From: Cohnella sp. GbtcB17
GTDB taxonomy: Bacteria > Bacillota > Bacilli > Paenibacillales > Paenibacillaceae
Length of the DNA stretch: 64,000 nt
NCBI RefSeq assembly: GCF_019091135.1
Contig: NZ_JAGXJW010000009.1
Span: 44,443-108,442 of the forward strand
Reading direction: 5' to 3'
Shown here: one piece after another, positions 37,057 to 45,166 of the stretch
How the letters are laid out: each line of letters opens with the position of its first letter
How positions within the stretch are numbered: position 1 is the first letter of the stretch
Notes under the pieces: model-generated
Seen by the model: the letters and a program-made list of their open reading frames with translations, nothing else
What the model was told of the DNA's origin: nothing
The model's database searches: none
Position numbers and translations under genes: made by a program

Positions 37057-37086
37057 ACAGCCTGCCAGCGAGATCTGGTAGGCTGT
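37057..37086. other. Strong hairpin between divergent genes
   Basis: Twelve-base arms, ACAGCCTGCCAG (37057-37068) and CTGGTAGGCTGT (37075-37086), with one G-T pair and a six-base loop. It follows repeat copy 3 directly and may belong to the same mobile intergenic element. It lacks a T tract. Confidence 0.5.
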
Positions 37087-37221
37087 TACGAACGGGCAGA
37101 ATAGCTTAATATAAGTTTTGCATAAAGCATCCATGACAACCGATTATCCCGACCGGCTAATTTGTTTAGTTGGCGGAAAATGCCTCGGTGGTCCTATTTG
37201 CTGTATTATTTTTCTTACTTG

Positions 37222-37249
37222 GGAACTTTTGTTTAGCTAAGGGGTCTAC
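37222..37249 (+). promoter_or_regulatory. ECF sigma-E-like promoter of the second sigma factor locus
   Basis: GGAACTT (37222-37228), 15 bases, then GTCTAC (37244-37249), nearly identical to the sigma-E-type consensus GGAACTT-N15-GTCTAA. It is 20 bases before the GTG start, strongly suggesting that this ECF factor activates its own operon. Confidence 0.6.
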
Positions 37250-37269
37250 TTGTGTAGTGGGGTGAGGCC

Positions 37270-37824
37270 GTGGATCTGGATTATCTAAAGTATTTGACAA
37301 GCGGAGTAGATCGCGATGTCGTATTGAATGAATTAATGAATGAATATGGAAACGATGTATGGAACTTTGCTTTTTATCTCATCCGACGATCTGATTATGC
37401 GGATGATATCTGCCAGGATGTCTTCTTGACCTTGTATGAGAAGCTTCATACTTTCCGCGGCGAATCCCACATTAAAAGTTGGCTTCTTACTATCACGAGA
37501 AACAGAACCTACAAGTACAGGAGAAATGCATACTTTTCTAGAGTTGTCCTAGTAAACAACGCCGCTAAAAATGGAACTTCCCGATCCGCGGAGGCGGAAA
37601 TGTTCGATAGGATGGAAACTCGTCATATTTGGATAAATGTGATGAAATTGCCGCTTCGGTATCGGGAGGTTCTGTTATTGGAGATACATTATCAGCTGAG
37701 CATACAGGAAATGGCCAAAATGCTGGATGTCGCCGAAGGAACAATTAAATCGCGATTGCATCGCGCGCGCAAGAGATTATCGACGTTGTTGCAACTTGAA
37801 TCGGAAGGGGGGATCGACGATTGA
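37270..37824 (+). CDS. ECF-family RNA polymerase sigma factor (second locus)
   Basis: 184 residues. Region 2 carries YADDICQDVFLTLYEKL and the SWLLTITRNRTYKYRR helix; region 4 carries LPLRYREVLLLEIHYQLSIQ and VAEGTIKSRLHRARKRL. The GTG start at 37270 has GGGGTGAGG upstream and follows a sigma-E-like promoter. The gene overlaps the next by four bases. It is unlike the factor at 29.8 kb in sequence and is paired with a different type of membrane protein. Confidence 0.88.
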   Translation: MDLDYLKYLTSGVDRDVVLNELMNEYGNDVWNFAFYLIRRSDYADDICQDVFLTLYEKLHTFRGESHIKSWLLTITRNRTYKYRRNAYFSRVVLVNNAAKNGTSRSAEAEMFDRMETRHIWINVMKLPLRYREVLLLEIHYQLSIQEMAKMLDVAEGTIKSRLHRARKRLSTLLQLESEGGIDD

Positions 37825-38834
37825 AGAAGCATGAACAATGGGAAGAACTACTCAGGCAATCTCCTTTTATGCAGCCACGTTTCAATGAATGTATGAAAAA
37901 AGAGATTATTCGCAAATACAAAGAAAAACCGATTTCAAAGTTTTACAGATATCGTTTCCGAGCGATCATTGCCATTATGATCATTTGTGTCGGCACGCTT
38001 TTCATTATCGACAGCGAGGCAATATTTACAAAAAGAAACGACGAGCGCGCGCCGAGAATGTCTTTTCAGACCGAAGCGGTTCGAACCGAATATAAGGTAA
38101 ACGGCAAAGCATTGTTTCAAGTCTTTCCTGATCCTGCATTGATTGCAGGAGCTCAATACGGCTATATGATCCATTTCACGCAGCCGTTTGAAACTTTTTT
38201 CGGTAAATCTATTTCAATCAAGGCATATCATCTGGGGATGGGAAAACAAGTGACCGTCGTAGCGCCCGTTAAGATTACCGAGCCTAGCCCGGGGTACGAA
38301 AGCTTGGATCGATTCGTAACCCGATTCGGCCTCCCTTTCGGCGGCACTTGGAGATTCGAGGTCAACTTAAACGAACGATTCTACGGCGACTTCGTGCTGA
38401 AGATCAAAGAGCCTGCTTCTTGGACGGAATCCGGAACTTTTAATCTTCCGTACGAGGGAGTCGATGGTCTTTCTCATAAGTACGTATTGATAGGCGAAGA
38501 AGGTAAAGTCGGCTTCTTAATCGGCCCATATCAGAACGAAAATGGCGAGCTGCTCGACAAACAACCCATTATCGCGGGCAAAGGGAATAAATACATGTGG
38601 TTCTTTTGGGGAACAAAAGAAGAACTAACAGGTGGATTAAGCATAATGGCTCTAAAGGAAGGCACAAATCGAGAAATCGACATGTTTAGAACACCCACCG
38701 GTCCTTGGAACACCCAAGATTCTCGTACTCCGACGTCGATGGTTTTTCCTGAAGAGGGTATGTGGAGAGTTAATGCCTATATCGGAAATCGTCTATTCGG
38801 CAGTATTATAGTACAAGTGCAGCCTCAGAATTAA
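37821..38834 (+). CDS. DUF4871 membrane protein, probable sigma-factor partner
   Basis: 337 residues. A short cytoplasmic N-terminus (about 45 residues) is followed by one membrane segment, AIIAIMIICVGTLFIIDS, and an extracytoplasmic beta-rich domain. The second half matches the DUF4871 pattern (YhfM-like) with GEEGKVGFLIGP, GKGNKYMWFFWG and GMWRVNAYIGNRLFGSI. The TTG start overlaps the sigma stop codon (ATTGA) and has GGGGGGA upstream. Gene order and topology suggest an anti-sigma or sensor role, although no classical anti-sigma zinc motif is present. Confidence 0.75.
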   Translation: MKKHEQWEELLRQSPFMQPRFNECMKKEIIRKYKEKPISKFYRYRFRAIIAIMIICVGTLFIIDSEAIFTKRNDERAPRMSFQTEAVRTEYKVNGKALFQVFPDPALIAGAQYGYMIHFTQPFETFFGKSISIKAYHLGMGKQVTVVAPVKITEPSPGYESLDRFVTRFGLPFGGTWRFEVNLNERFYGDFVLKIKEPASWTESGTFNLPYEGVDGLSHKYVLIGEEGKVGFLIGPYQNENGELLDKQPIIAGKGNKYMWFFWGTKEELTGGLSIMALKEGTNREIDMFRTPTGPWNTQDSRTPTSMVFPEEGMWRVNAYIGNRLFGSIIVQVQPQN

Positions 38835-38920
38835 TATGATCCTGTTGTCAAAATCAACATTCTTTAAAAGCATAATCGTCAACTGCTTCAACAAAAGGAT
38901 AAATACTACGGATTAAACTC

Positions 38921-38936
38921 CTAACGGAGACGTTAG
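38921..38936. repeat. CTAAC...GTTAG intergenic repeat, copy 4
   Basis: CTAACGGAGACGTTAG with perfect five-base arms, followed by TTGAATG. The gap 38835-39050 holds no gene that could be supported. Confidence 0.5.
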
Positions 38937-39050
38937 TTGAATGCCAACAGCTACGGTCTGACACTTTATTTTTCAAGCAAGATTTGAGACAGTAATTTTT
39001 TGTAATCCAAAGTTCGTTTAACACTTTTAAAAAACCGGGAGTGAGTCTTC

Positions 39051-40163
39051 ATGTCCGAACAGTCCCCATCCACACCGATCGACGTCGTCAAGCTGGACCG
39101 TCATATGACCGTCGAAACGGTGCGCGGCGATTCGCTGAAGTGGCTGTCGCCGCTTGAGCCGCCTTTCCATATCGCCGGCTTCGCGTGGTTCGAGCAGGAA
39201 AGCCGATACCGCCGACTGCCGTCCGCCCCGGCCAATGCGCTGCCGCCGGCAGTTGACGTACTTGCGAACTGTACGGCCGGCGGCCAAATTCGCTTCCGTA
39301 CCGACTCCTCGCAGCTGTCCATCCGGGTCAAGCTGGCCGGTCCGGCCAATATGTACCATATGCCTGCAACCGGACAGTGCGGGTTCGATTGCTACTTGGG
39401 CGAGCCGGGGGAGCAGCGCTATTTGAGCACGACTCGCTTCGATCCTACGCAAACGGAATATGAGTTTTCCTTTTACGAATGGAAGACGAAGCAACTGCAA
39501 CAAGTAACCTTGAACTTCCCGCTGTACCAGGGCGTCGAGGAAGTGTGGATCGGCGTCGACGAGGATGCGACGATCAATGCGCCTGCCGCATACGCAAGCG
39601 ACAATAAGGTCGTCCTGTACGGCACGTCGATTACGCAAGGGGGCTGCGCAACGCGTCCCGGCATGGCGTATCCGAATCTGTTGAGCCGATATCTCCCATT
39701 CGAGTTCATTAATCTCGGCTTCTCCGGCAACGGCAAAGGGGAACCGGAAGTCGCCCGAACGATCGCCGGCATCGCGGACCCGGCCATGTTTGTCCTCGAT
39801 TACGAAGCGAATGTGGGCACGGCAGAACAGATGGCGGAGACGTTGCCCGCGTTTATCCGCATTTTGCGCGAACGTCACCCGGAGGTGCCGATTCTGGTCG
39901 TATCCAAGATTCGCAATGCAGGCGACCGGTTCTATGAGGAAAGGCTGCAGATGCTGCGCGACCGCAGGAACGTCCAGCAATCGATCGTCGAGAGGCTGCG
40001 GCAAGAAGGCGATGTCAACGTCCATTTCCTCGACGGAGGCACGCTTCTGGGCGAGGAGGATGCCGAGGAATGCACGGTCGATGGCGTCCATCCGACCGAT
40101 CTCGGCTTCCTGCGCATGGCCCAGTGCCTGGCGCCGGTCATCCGGAAGCTGATTGGCGCGTGA
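39051..40163 (+). CDS. SGNH/GDSL-family esterase
   Basis: 370 residues, no signal peptide. An N-terminal beta-sandwich of about 170 residues, as in SGNH_N carbohydrate esterases, precedes the hydrolase domain. The nucleophile block is LYGTSITQGG near residue 190 (Ser), the glycine and asparagine blocks are LGFSGNGKGE, and the catalytic Asp-His is in DGVHPTDLGF near residue 345. Such enzymes remove acyl groups, often acetyl, from sugars or glycans. GGGAGTGAG precedes the ATG. It is 230 bases upstream of the iclR gene, behind its own terminator, and may serve the same glycan pathway. Confidence 0.88.
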   Translation: MSEQSPSTPIDVVKLDRHMTVETVRGDSLKWLSPLEPPFHIAGFAWFEQESRYRRLPSAPANALPPAVDVLANCTAGGQIRFRTDSSQLSIRVKLAGPANMYHMPATGQCGFDCYLGEPGEQRYLSTTRFDPTQTEYEFSFYEWKTKQLQQVTLNFPLYQGVEEVWIGVDEDATINAPAAYASDNKVVLYGTSITQGGCATRPGMAYPNLLSRYLPFEFINLGFSGNGKGEPEVARTIAGIADPAMFVLDYEANVGTAEQMAETLPAFIRILRERHPEVPILVVSKIRNAGDRFYEERLQMLRDRRNVQQSIVERLRQEGDVNVHFLDGGTLLGEEDAEECTVDGVHPTDLGFLRMAQCLAPVIRKLIGA

Positions 40164-40228
40164 GCGCGAAGCGCCCGGTCCTTCCAAGCGGTAACGAATG
40201 CGAATAGCAGCGCAAGCGCGCGAAGCGC

Positions 40229-40259
40229 ACCGCCACTCCTTTCGGAGTTGGCGGTTTTT
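40229..40259 (+). terminator. Terminator after the SGNH esterase gene
   Basis: ACCGCC-A-CTCC (40229-40239) pairs with GGAG-TT-GGCGGT (40244-40255) around TTTC and is followed by T residues. Confidence 0.8.
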
Positions 40260-40322
40260 GCTTTTTAAGCGCGTCTGAAAAGAGGTCGTTCGCGATCGTT
40301 TTTGGATTAGTATCGACAGCTC

Positions 40323-40366
40323 TTGATCAATGCGATAATATGATTATATATTTCACATTTGTGAAA
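40323..40366 (+). promoter_or_regulatory. iclR promoter with perfect 16-bp operator
   Basis: TTGATC (40323-40328) and TATATT (40347-40352), 18 bases apart, form a promoter. Overlapping its -10 is the perfect inverted repeat TTTCACA-TT-TGTGAAA (40351-40366), which contains TTCA-N6-TGAA (40352-40365). The site is well placed for autorepression by the IclR protein encoded next. Confidence 0.65.
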
Positions 40367-40394
40367 GAACGATAAAAAAGGGAGAGCTGCGCAA

Positions 40395-41159
40395 ATGGAA
40401 CTGCAAAAAAACAAGGTGAAATCCGCCGATCGCGTGTTGGATATATTCGAACTGTACGAAGGGGAGACGGAATCGTACAGCTTGTCGGAAATCTCCAAAA
40501 TATTAAGCATGCCGCCGAGCAGCACCTACAACCTGCTGCAGAACATGCTGGAACGGGGCTATTTGGAAACCGACAGAACCGGCAAGCAGTATCAGCTTGG
40601 CTATAAGCTGTTCTCCATTCGCAACAAGCGTATGAAATCCGGTAATTTGTCCGAGTCCTTTCTTCATGTGGCGGACAAAATTTTTAACGATTTGAACGAG
40701 ACCGTTCACCTGGCTGTCCGCATGGAAAACATGCTGCTCTACGTGGGCGAAAAGTCCAGTACGCACCTGCTGCGCTTTAATTCGAACACCGGCCAGACGG
40801 CTCACCTTCATGCAACGGCTTCAGGCAAAGTGCTGCTCGCGGAGCTGACGGAAGAGGAACTGCGCAAAATATATCCGCACGATGCGCTGGAGAAAGTGAC
40901 GGAAAAAACGATATCGACGTATCCGGACTTGCTGAAGGAGCTTGCTAAAGTAAGAAAGGAAAAGTTCGGCTACAACATGGGGGAAACGGTGGAAGGCGTT
41001 CATTGCGTGTCCAGAGCGATCTACAACGCGGAGAGAAGAGTCGTGGCCGCGATCAGCATCTCGATCCCGGTCGTGCGAATTACCGGCGAAGTGTGGGGCA
41101 AGGTGCACGATTGCATCAAAAGAGCGAGCGAGGAAATCAGCATCAAGGCTTACGGCTAA
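40395..41159 (+). CDS. IclR-family transcriptional regulator
   Basis: 254 residues. The N-terminal winged helix (KSADRVLDIFELYEG...LSEISKIL-MPPSSTYNLL) and the effector domain with HLHATASGKVLLAEL and GVHCVSRAIYNAERRVVAAISIS are characteristic of IclR proteins. These regulators usually control catabolic operons and bind a small pathway metabolite. GGGAGAG precedes the ATG. The gene lies directly upstream of the importer-catabolic operon. Similar TTCA-N6-TGAA sites at its own promoter, at the operon promoter and at 53.4-53.5 kb suggest that it controls the whole 40-56 kb locus. Confidence 0.92.
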   Translation: MELQKNKVKSADRVLDIFELYEGETESYSLSEISKILSMPPSSTYNLLQNMLERGYLETDRTGKQYQLGYKLFSIRNKRMKSGNLSESFLHVADKIFNDLNETVHLAVRMENMLLYVGEKSSTHLLRFNSNTGQTAHLHATASGKVLLAELTEEELRKIYPHDALEKVTEKTISTYPDLLKELAKVRKEKFGYNMGETVEGVHCVSRAIYNAERRVVAAISISIPVVRITGEVWGKVHDCIKRASEEISIKAYG

Positions 41160-41186
41160 AAGGCGAAACCGCTCTCGAATGAAAAA

Positions 41187-41237
41187 TTTATATATATGAA
41201 TTTATTCATTGACATGAAAAAGATGCCATAATACAAT
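41187..41237 (+). promoter_or_regulatory. Promoter and operator of the catabolic operon
   Basis: TTGACA (41209-41214) and TACAAT (41232-41237) are exactly 17 bases apart. The -35 forms the spacer of an inverted repeat TTCA-N6-TGAA (41205-41218). The block 41187-41221 matches 53458-53492 at 31 of 35 positions. The start of the first gene lies 38 bases downstream of the -10. Confidence 0.7.
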
Positions 41238-41274
41238 CGAGGTGAGTCAAAAACAAAAAACAGGAGGGGTTTAT

Positions 41275-42609
41275 TTGAAAAGCGGATTCAAGCTTTCCCT
41301 GGTTTCTTTGCTAGCGATCTCATTAACGGCTTGCGGAAATAATGGAGATGACGGCAACGGCAACAGCAGCTCGCCATCAAGCTCTGACCAGCCGCCGGCA
41401 TCTTCGGCAGCGCCTAAAGAAATGAAGCTGACCATCGGTCTTCCGGGCGCGTACGATGTCACCAAAAAAGAAATTATCGACGGCTTTATCGCCAAGTTTC
41501 CGAACATCAAAACGGAGATCGTCGAAGTGCCGTGGGCGGACTTCGCCACCAAGATCACGGCCGAGATCGCGGGGGGCACGGCGCCCGACGTATGGGTTCA
41601 AGAGAACGCGATCGTCCTCGGATACGGGATCCGCGGCGTTGCGGAAGACCTGGCCCCTTATATCAAAAAAGATTTGAACGATGCCGATTACATATCGGGG
41701 CTGTATGCCTCGAAGACCCCGGACGGCAAAGTGTACGGCATTCCGCACGGGATCAATCCGGTAGCGCTCGCTTACAACAAAAAAATGTTTGCGGACGCCG
41801 GCGTCACGCCACCGACCGACGACTGGACCTATGCGGATATGATCGAAGCCGCCAAGAAGCTGACGAAGGATACGAACGGCGACGGCAAGCCGGATCAGTA
41901 CGGCTTCGCTATTTCGCAAGGCATTACGCAAGGCTGGTACCCCTGGACCCGTTCCTATGGCGGACAAGTACTCGATGATACGAAAACAAAAGCGATGTTT
42001 ACCGATCCTAAATCGATTGAGGGCATCCAGGCGTGGTCGAATCTGGTGAAGGACGGCATCAGTCCGGATGCCGATTTCCTCAAGGTCGCAGGCGGCGATT
42101 GGAAGGCCTTCGGGGCAGGCAAGGTCGCGATGTACTTCATGCAGTACAGCAACCAGACCATCATCAACAAGGAATTTGCGGATCTGGACTACGATACGGT
42201 CATGATGCCGAAAAGCATGGACGGCAAACGTATCGTGCCGATCGTTACGAATAGCTGGGTTATTTTCTCCAAAGCCAAGCAAGCTTCTAAAGACGCAGCT
42301 TGGGAATTCCTCAAGTATTACTTATCCGCGGAGTCGCAAATGGTACTTGCGAAGAGCGGCACTTCCATCCCTGTGCAGAAAAATGCCATTACCGAGCTTG
42401 ACGTGAACACGAATCCGAAAAATAAAAAGGCGTTTAGCGACGGGATCGCCGAGGGCGGCGTCACAACGGACGAAAATCCGTCCTGGCAAGAATGGCGTTT
42501 GGCGGCGCAGCCGATTTTTGCGGACATTTACGGACAAAAGCTCTCGCCTGAAGAAGGTGCGAAGCAGATTCAGCAGAAGGTTCAAGACATCCTGGATCAA
42601 AATCGATAA
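41275..42609 (+). CDS. Extracellular sugar-binding lipoprotein of the IclR-linked importer
   Basis: 444 residues, family 1 solute-binding protein. The signal peptide ends in the lipobox LTAC near residue 19, followed by a Gly/Asn/Ser-rich tether. The TTG start at 41275 has AGGAGG seven bases upstream; the frame opens earlier at 41242 but without a ribosome site. A conserved PGAYDVTKKEI N-lobe, WVQENAIVL and the SWVIFSKAKQASKDAAWEFL segment are typical. It is the first gene of the operon and probably captures the oligosaccharide or sugar derivative. The ligand is unknown. Confidence 0.9.
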   Translation: MKSGFKLSLVSLLAISLTACGNNGDDGNGNSSSPSSSDQPPASSAAPKEMKLTIGLPGAYDVTKKEIIDGFIAKFPNIKTEIVEVPWADFATKITAEIAGGTAPDVWVQENAIVLGYGIRGVAEDLAPYIKKDLNDADYISGLYASKTPDGKVYGIPHGINPVALAYNKKMFADAGVTPPTDDWTYADMIEAAKKLTKDTNGDGKPDQYGFAISQGITQGWYPWTRSYGGQVLDDTKTKAMFTDPKSIEGIQAWSNLVKDGISPDADFLKVAGGDWKAFGAGKVAMYFMQYSNQTIINKEFADLDYDTVMMPKSMDGKRIVPIVTNSWVIFSKAKQASKDAAWEFLKYYLSAESQMVLAKSGTSIPVQKNAITELDVNTNPKNKKAFSDGIAEGGVTTDENPSWQEWRLAAQPIFADIYGQKLSPEEGAKQIQQKVQDILDQNR

Positions 42610-42687
42610 TTGGGGAAACGAGATGGCGGGTGGACCCGAGCGGACCCCGCCGTCTGCCGTTTTGGCGGGGATGAAGGAGGAATCGAA

Positions 42688-43566
42688 TTGCGTAGGGAAG
42701 CTCGCTGGGGCTACATACTGACGTTGCCTTTTACCGTGCATTTACTCGTTTTTTTTGCCTTTCCGTTTTTCTTTTCCCTCTATTTGACCTTTACACAGTG
42801 GGACATGTTTAATGCCCCGGCCTGGATCGGCGGCAAAAACTGGGTCAGGCTGCTTGACGATCGCTCGTTCTGGAGCTCCTTGAGGAATATCCTGCTTTTT
42901 GCCCTCGTCTTTGTGCCGCTGCAGACGATTCTCGCCCTCGTGCTCGCCTTTTTTCTTAATCAGTCCATTCGCGCCAAATCGTTCTACCGGGTCATCTACT
43001 TCCTGCCGGTCGTTACGCCTTGGCTTGCCGGCGGCACGATGTGGGGTTGGATGATGAATAAGACGTACGGCTTGGCCAATTATTTGCTCGGATTGTTGTC
43101 TCTGCCGCCCGTAGATTGGCTGGACAGCAAGCATTGGGTGCTCCCGATCACGAGCGTAGCGCTGGTTAACGTATGGAAGGGCGTCGGCTCCTCGATGATC
43201 ATCTTGCTGGCCGCCATTCAGGGCGTGCCCAAAGATTTGTACGAGGCCTCTTCGCTTGAAGGCGCGAGTCGCTGGTCGATGTTCTGGCATATCGTATTTC
43301 CGATCGTGTCCCCGATGATATTCCTCGTTCTTATTTTGTCGACGATATCGGCGTTCCAGGCTTTCGATGTTTTCCTCGTGATGTTTAACGCGCCGAATAT
43401 CGTACCGGATTCGAAGGTAACCCCGAACATCTTAATATACAAGGACGCGTTCCTAACGACCAAGATGGGCTACGCTTCCGCGATGTCCTGGGCGCTGTTT
43501 ATCGTGATCATGGCGGTGACGCTGGTGCAGAAACGCTTCGAGAAAAGGTGGGTTCACTATGGGTAA
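42688..43566 (+). CDS. CUT1 ABC transporter permease (MalF-like), IclR-linked
   Basis: 292 residues and about six membrane segments. The EAA loop is LYEASSLEGASRWSMFWHIVFP. The TTG start at 42688 has AAGGAGG seven bases upstream; the frame is open from 42610 but that part does not look membrane-like. The 3' end overlaps the next permease gene by eight bases. No ATPase gene is in the operon, so a shared MsmX-type ATPase is probably used. Confidence 0.9.
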   Translation: MRREARWGYILTLPFTVHLLVFFAFPFFFSLYLTFTQWDMFNAPAWIGGKNWVRLLDDRSFWSSLRNILLFALVFVPLQTILALVLAFFLNQSIRAKSFYRVIYFLPVVTPWLAGGTMWGWMMNKTYGLANYLLGLLSLPPVDWLDSKHWVLPITSVALVNVWKGVGSSMIILLAAIQGVPKDLYEASSLEGASRWSMFWHIVFPIVSPMIFLVLILSTISAFQAFDVFLVMFNAPNIVPDSKVTPNILIYKDAFLTTKMGYASAMSWALFIVIMAVTLVQKRFEKRWVHYG

Positions 43567-44389
43567 TAAATTCTTCTTTAAGAATTTGATTATTCATGTG
43601 CTGCTGATCGCCGGCAGTACGGCCATGCTCCTTCCTTTTTATTGGATGGTCTCGACCTCACTGAAGACCGGCGCCAATGTGGCGAAGCTGCCGCCGCAAT
43701 GGATTCCCTCCCCGTTCGTATGGAGCAATTTTTCGGAGGTATGGTTAAAGGTCGACTTTGCGAGATATACGCTGAATAGTTTTCTGATCGTCACCGCCGA
43801 CATTGTCGGCATGCTGCTCTCCTGCTCCATGGTTGCCTTCGGGATGGCGATGTTCAACTTTAAGTTGAAGAAGTTTTTATACTTCGGCATGCTGGCCACG
43901 CTTATGCTGCCATTTCAGGTGACGATGATCCCCGGGTATTTCATATGGACGTCATTTGGAGCGCTCAACACCTATTATCCCCTCATCGTTCCAAGCTTCC
44001 TGGGCGGCTCGTTCGGTATCTTTCTTTTGCATCAATTTTATAAGAGCACCACAAAGGAATTGTACGAAGCCGCCACGATCGACGGCTGCGGGCCTTGGAC
44101 CGTCCTTTGGAAAATTTATTTTCCGCTGTCGCGCGCGGTATTGTCGGCGCTTGCCGTCTTTACGTTCATGGGCGCGTGGAGCAATACGATCGGACCGCTG
44201 CTGTATTTGCAGGATAAGGAGCTGTTCACGCTGCCGCTTGGTCTGCTTTTCCTGCGAAGCGATGTCGGCATGGAGCAGCAGATTTTGATGGCTGCCGCCG
44301 TCATCGTCACCCTGCCGGTCGTCGTCGTGTTCTTATTCGCGCAGAAGCAATTCGTCGAAGGGATCGCTTCGACGGGCTTGAAGGGCTAG
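43559..44389 (+). CDS. CUT1 ABC transporter permease (MalG-like), IclR-linked
   Basis: 276 residues with about six membrane segments. The EAA loop is LYEAATIDGCGPWTVLWKIYFP, and the C-terminus ends FVEGIASTGLKG as in MalG-type subunits. The start overlaps the first permease gene by eight bases, so translation is coupled. A TPVV-like inner-membrane segment ends the protein. Confidence 0.9.
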   Translation: MGNKFFFKNLIIHVLLIAGSTAMLLPFYWMVSTSLKTGANVAKLPPQWIPSPFVWSNFSEVWLKVDFARYTLNSFLIVTADIVGMLLSCSMVAFGMAMFNFKLKKFLYFGMLATLMLPFQVTMIPGYFIWTSFGALNTYYPLIVPSFLGGSFGIFLLHQFYKSTTKELYEAATIDGCGPWTVLWKIYFPLSRAVLSALAVFTFMGAWSNTIGPLLYLQDKELFTLPLGLLFLRSDVGMEQQILMAAAVIVTLPVVVVFLFAQKQFVEGIASTGLKG

Positions 44390-44416
44390 TTCCGGAAACA
44401 GGGAGGAATTCGGGAG

Positions 44417-45166
44417 ATGGCGTTTTCTCTGCACGATAAAGTGATTCTGATTACCGGCGCTTGCGGCAGGATCGGCAAGGCTTCTGTTCGTCTGTTTTTA
44501 GAAAATGGCGCTACCGTCGTAGCTTCGGATCTGATCCCGGCAGCTTCGCAGCCGCTTTTTGGAGAGCTGACCGAGCGGTTCGGGGAACGGCGCCTGCTGA
44601 CCGTGCAATCGGATGCGTGCGACGAATCGCAGGTCATGGCCCTGATGAACGAGATCAACGATCGGTTTGGGCGGCTTGACGGTTGCTTTCATAATGCCTT
44701 CGCTCAGCTGCATAGGCCATTTGCGGATTATACGCTCGAGGAATGGGAGCGCGTCGTGCGCGGCACGCTGACGTCCGCTTTTCTCGTCAGCAAACATGCG
44801 GTGAAGATGATGCTGGCTTCGGGCGGTGGCGCCATCCTGAATACGTCGTCCATTTTATCGGAACGGCCGCAAGCCCATAGCGCAGCCTACAGCGCTTCCA
44901 AGGCGGCAATCAAACAGATGACCAAGGTGCTGGCGCTCGAATACGGCGCCTCCAACATTCGCGCCAATTGCCTGCTGCCGGGCGACATTAAAGAGCCCGA
45001 ACCGAACGTTTCCGCCGCTTACGTCGAGAGGATGAAGGAGATCACCTTGATCGGGCGAAGCGGGACCCCGGAAGAGGTTGCGGAGCTGGCCGCGTTTCTG
45101 TTGTCCGATTCCGCTGCCTATGTTACCGGGGCTTCATATGTCATTGACGGGGGGTTCCGACTGTGA
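44417..45166 (+). CDS. Short-chain dehydrogenase/reductase (SDR)
   Basis: 249 residues, classical SDR. The cofactor motif TGACGRIG is at about residue 14, the Asp following the second strand (SDLIP) suggests NAD preference, and the catalytic Ser and Tyr-x-x-x-Lys are in NTSSILSERPQAHSAAYSASKAA. The usual NAG motif is replaced by HNAFAQ. GGGAGGAA precedes the ATG by about ten bases. It overlaps the next gene by four bases. In this operon it probably oxidises a hydroxyl of the imported sugar or its product. Confidence 0.9.
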   Translation: MAFSLHDKVILITGACGRIGKASVRLFLENGATVVASDLIPAASQPLFGELTERFGERRLLTVQSDACDESQVMALMNEINDRFGRLDGCFHNAFAQLHRPFADYTLEEWERVVRGTLTSAFLVSKHAVKMMLASGGGAILNTSSILSERPQAHSAAYSASKAAIKQMTKVLALEYGASNIRANCLLPGDIKEPEPNVSAAYVERMKEITLIGRSGTPEEVAELAAFLLSDSAAYVTGASYVIDGGFRL

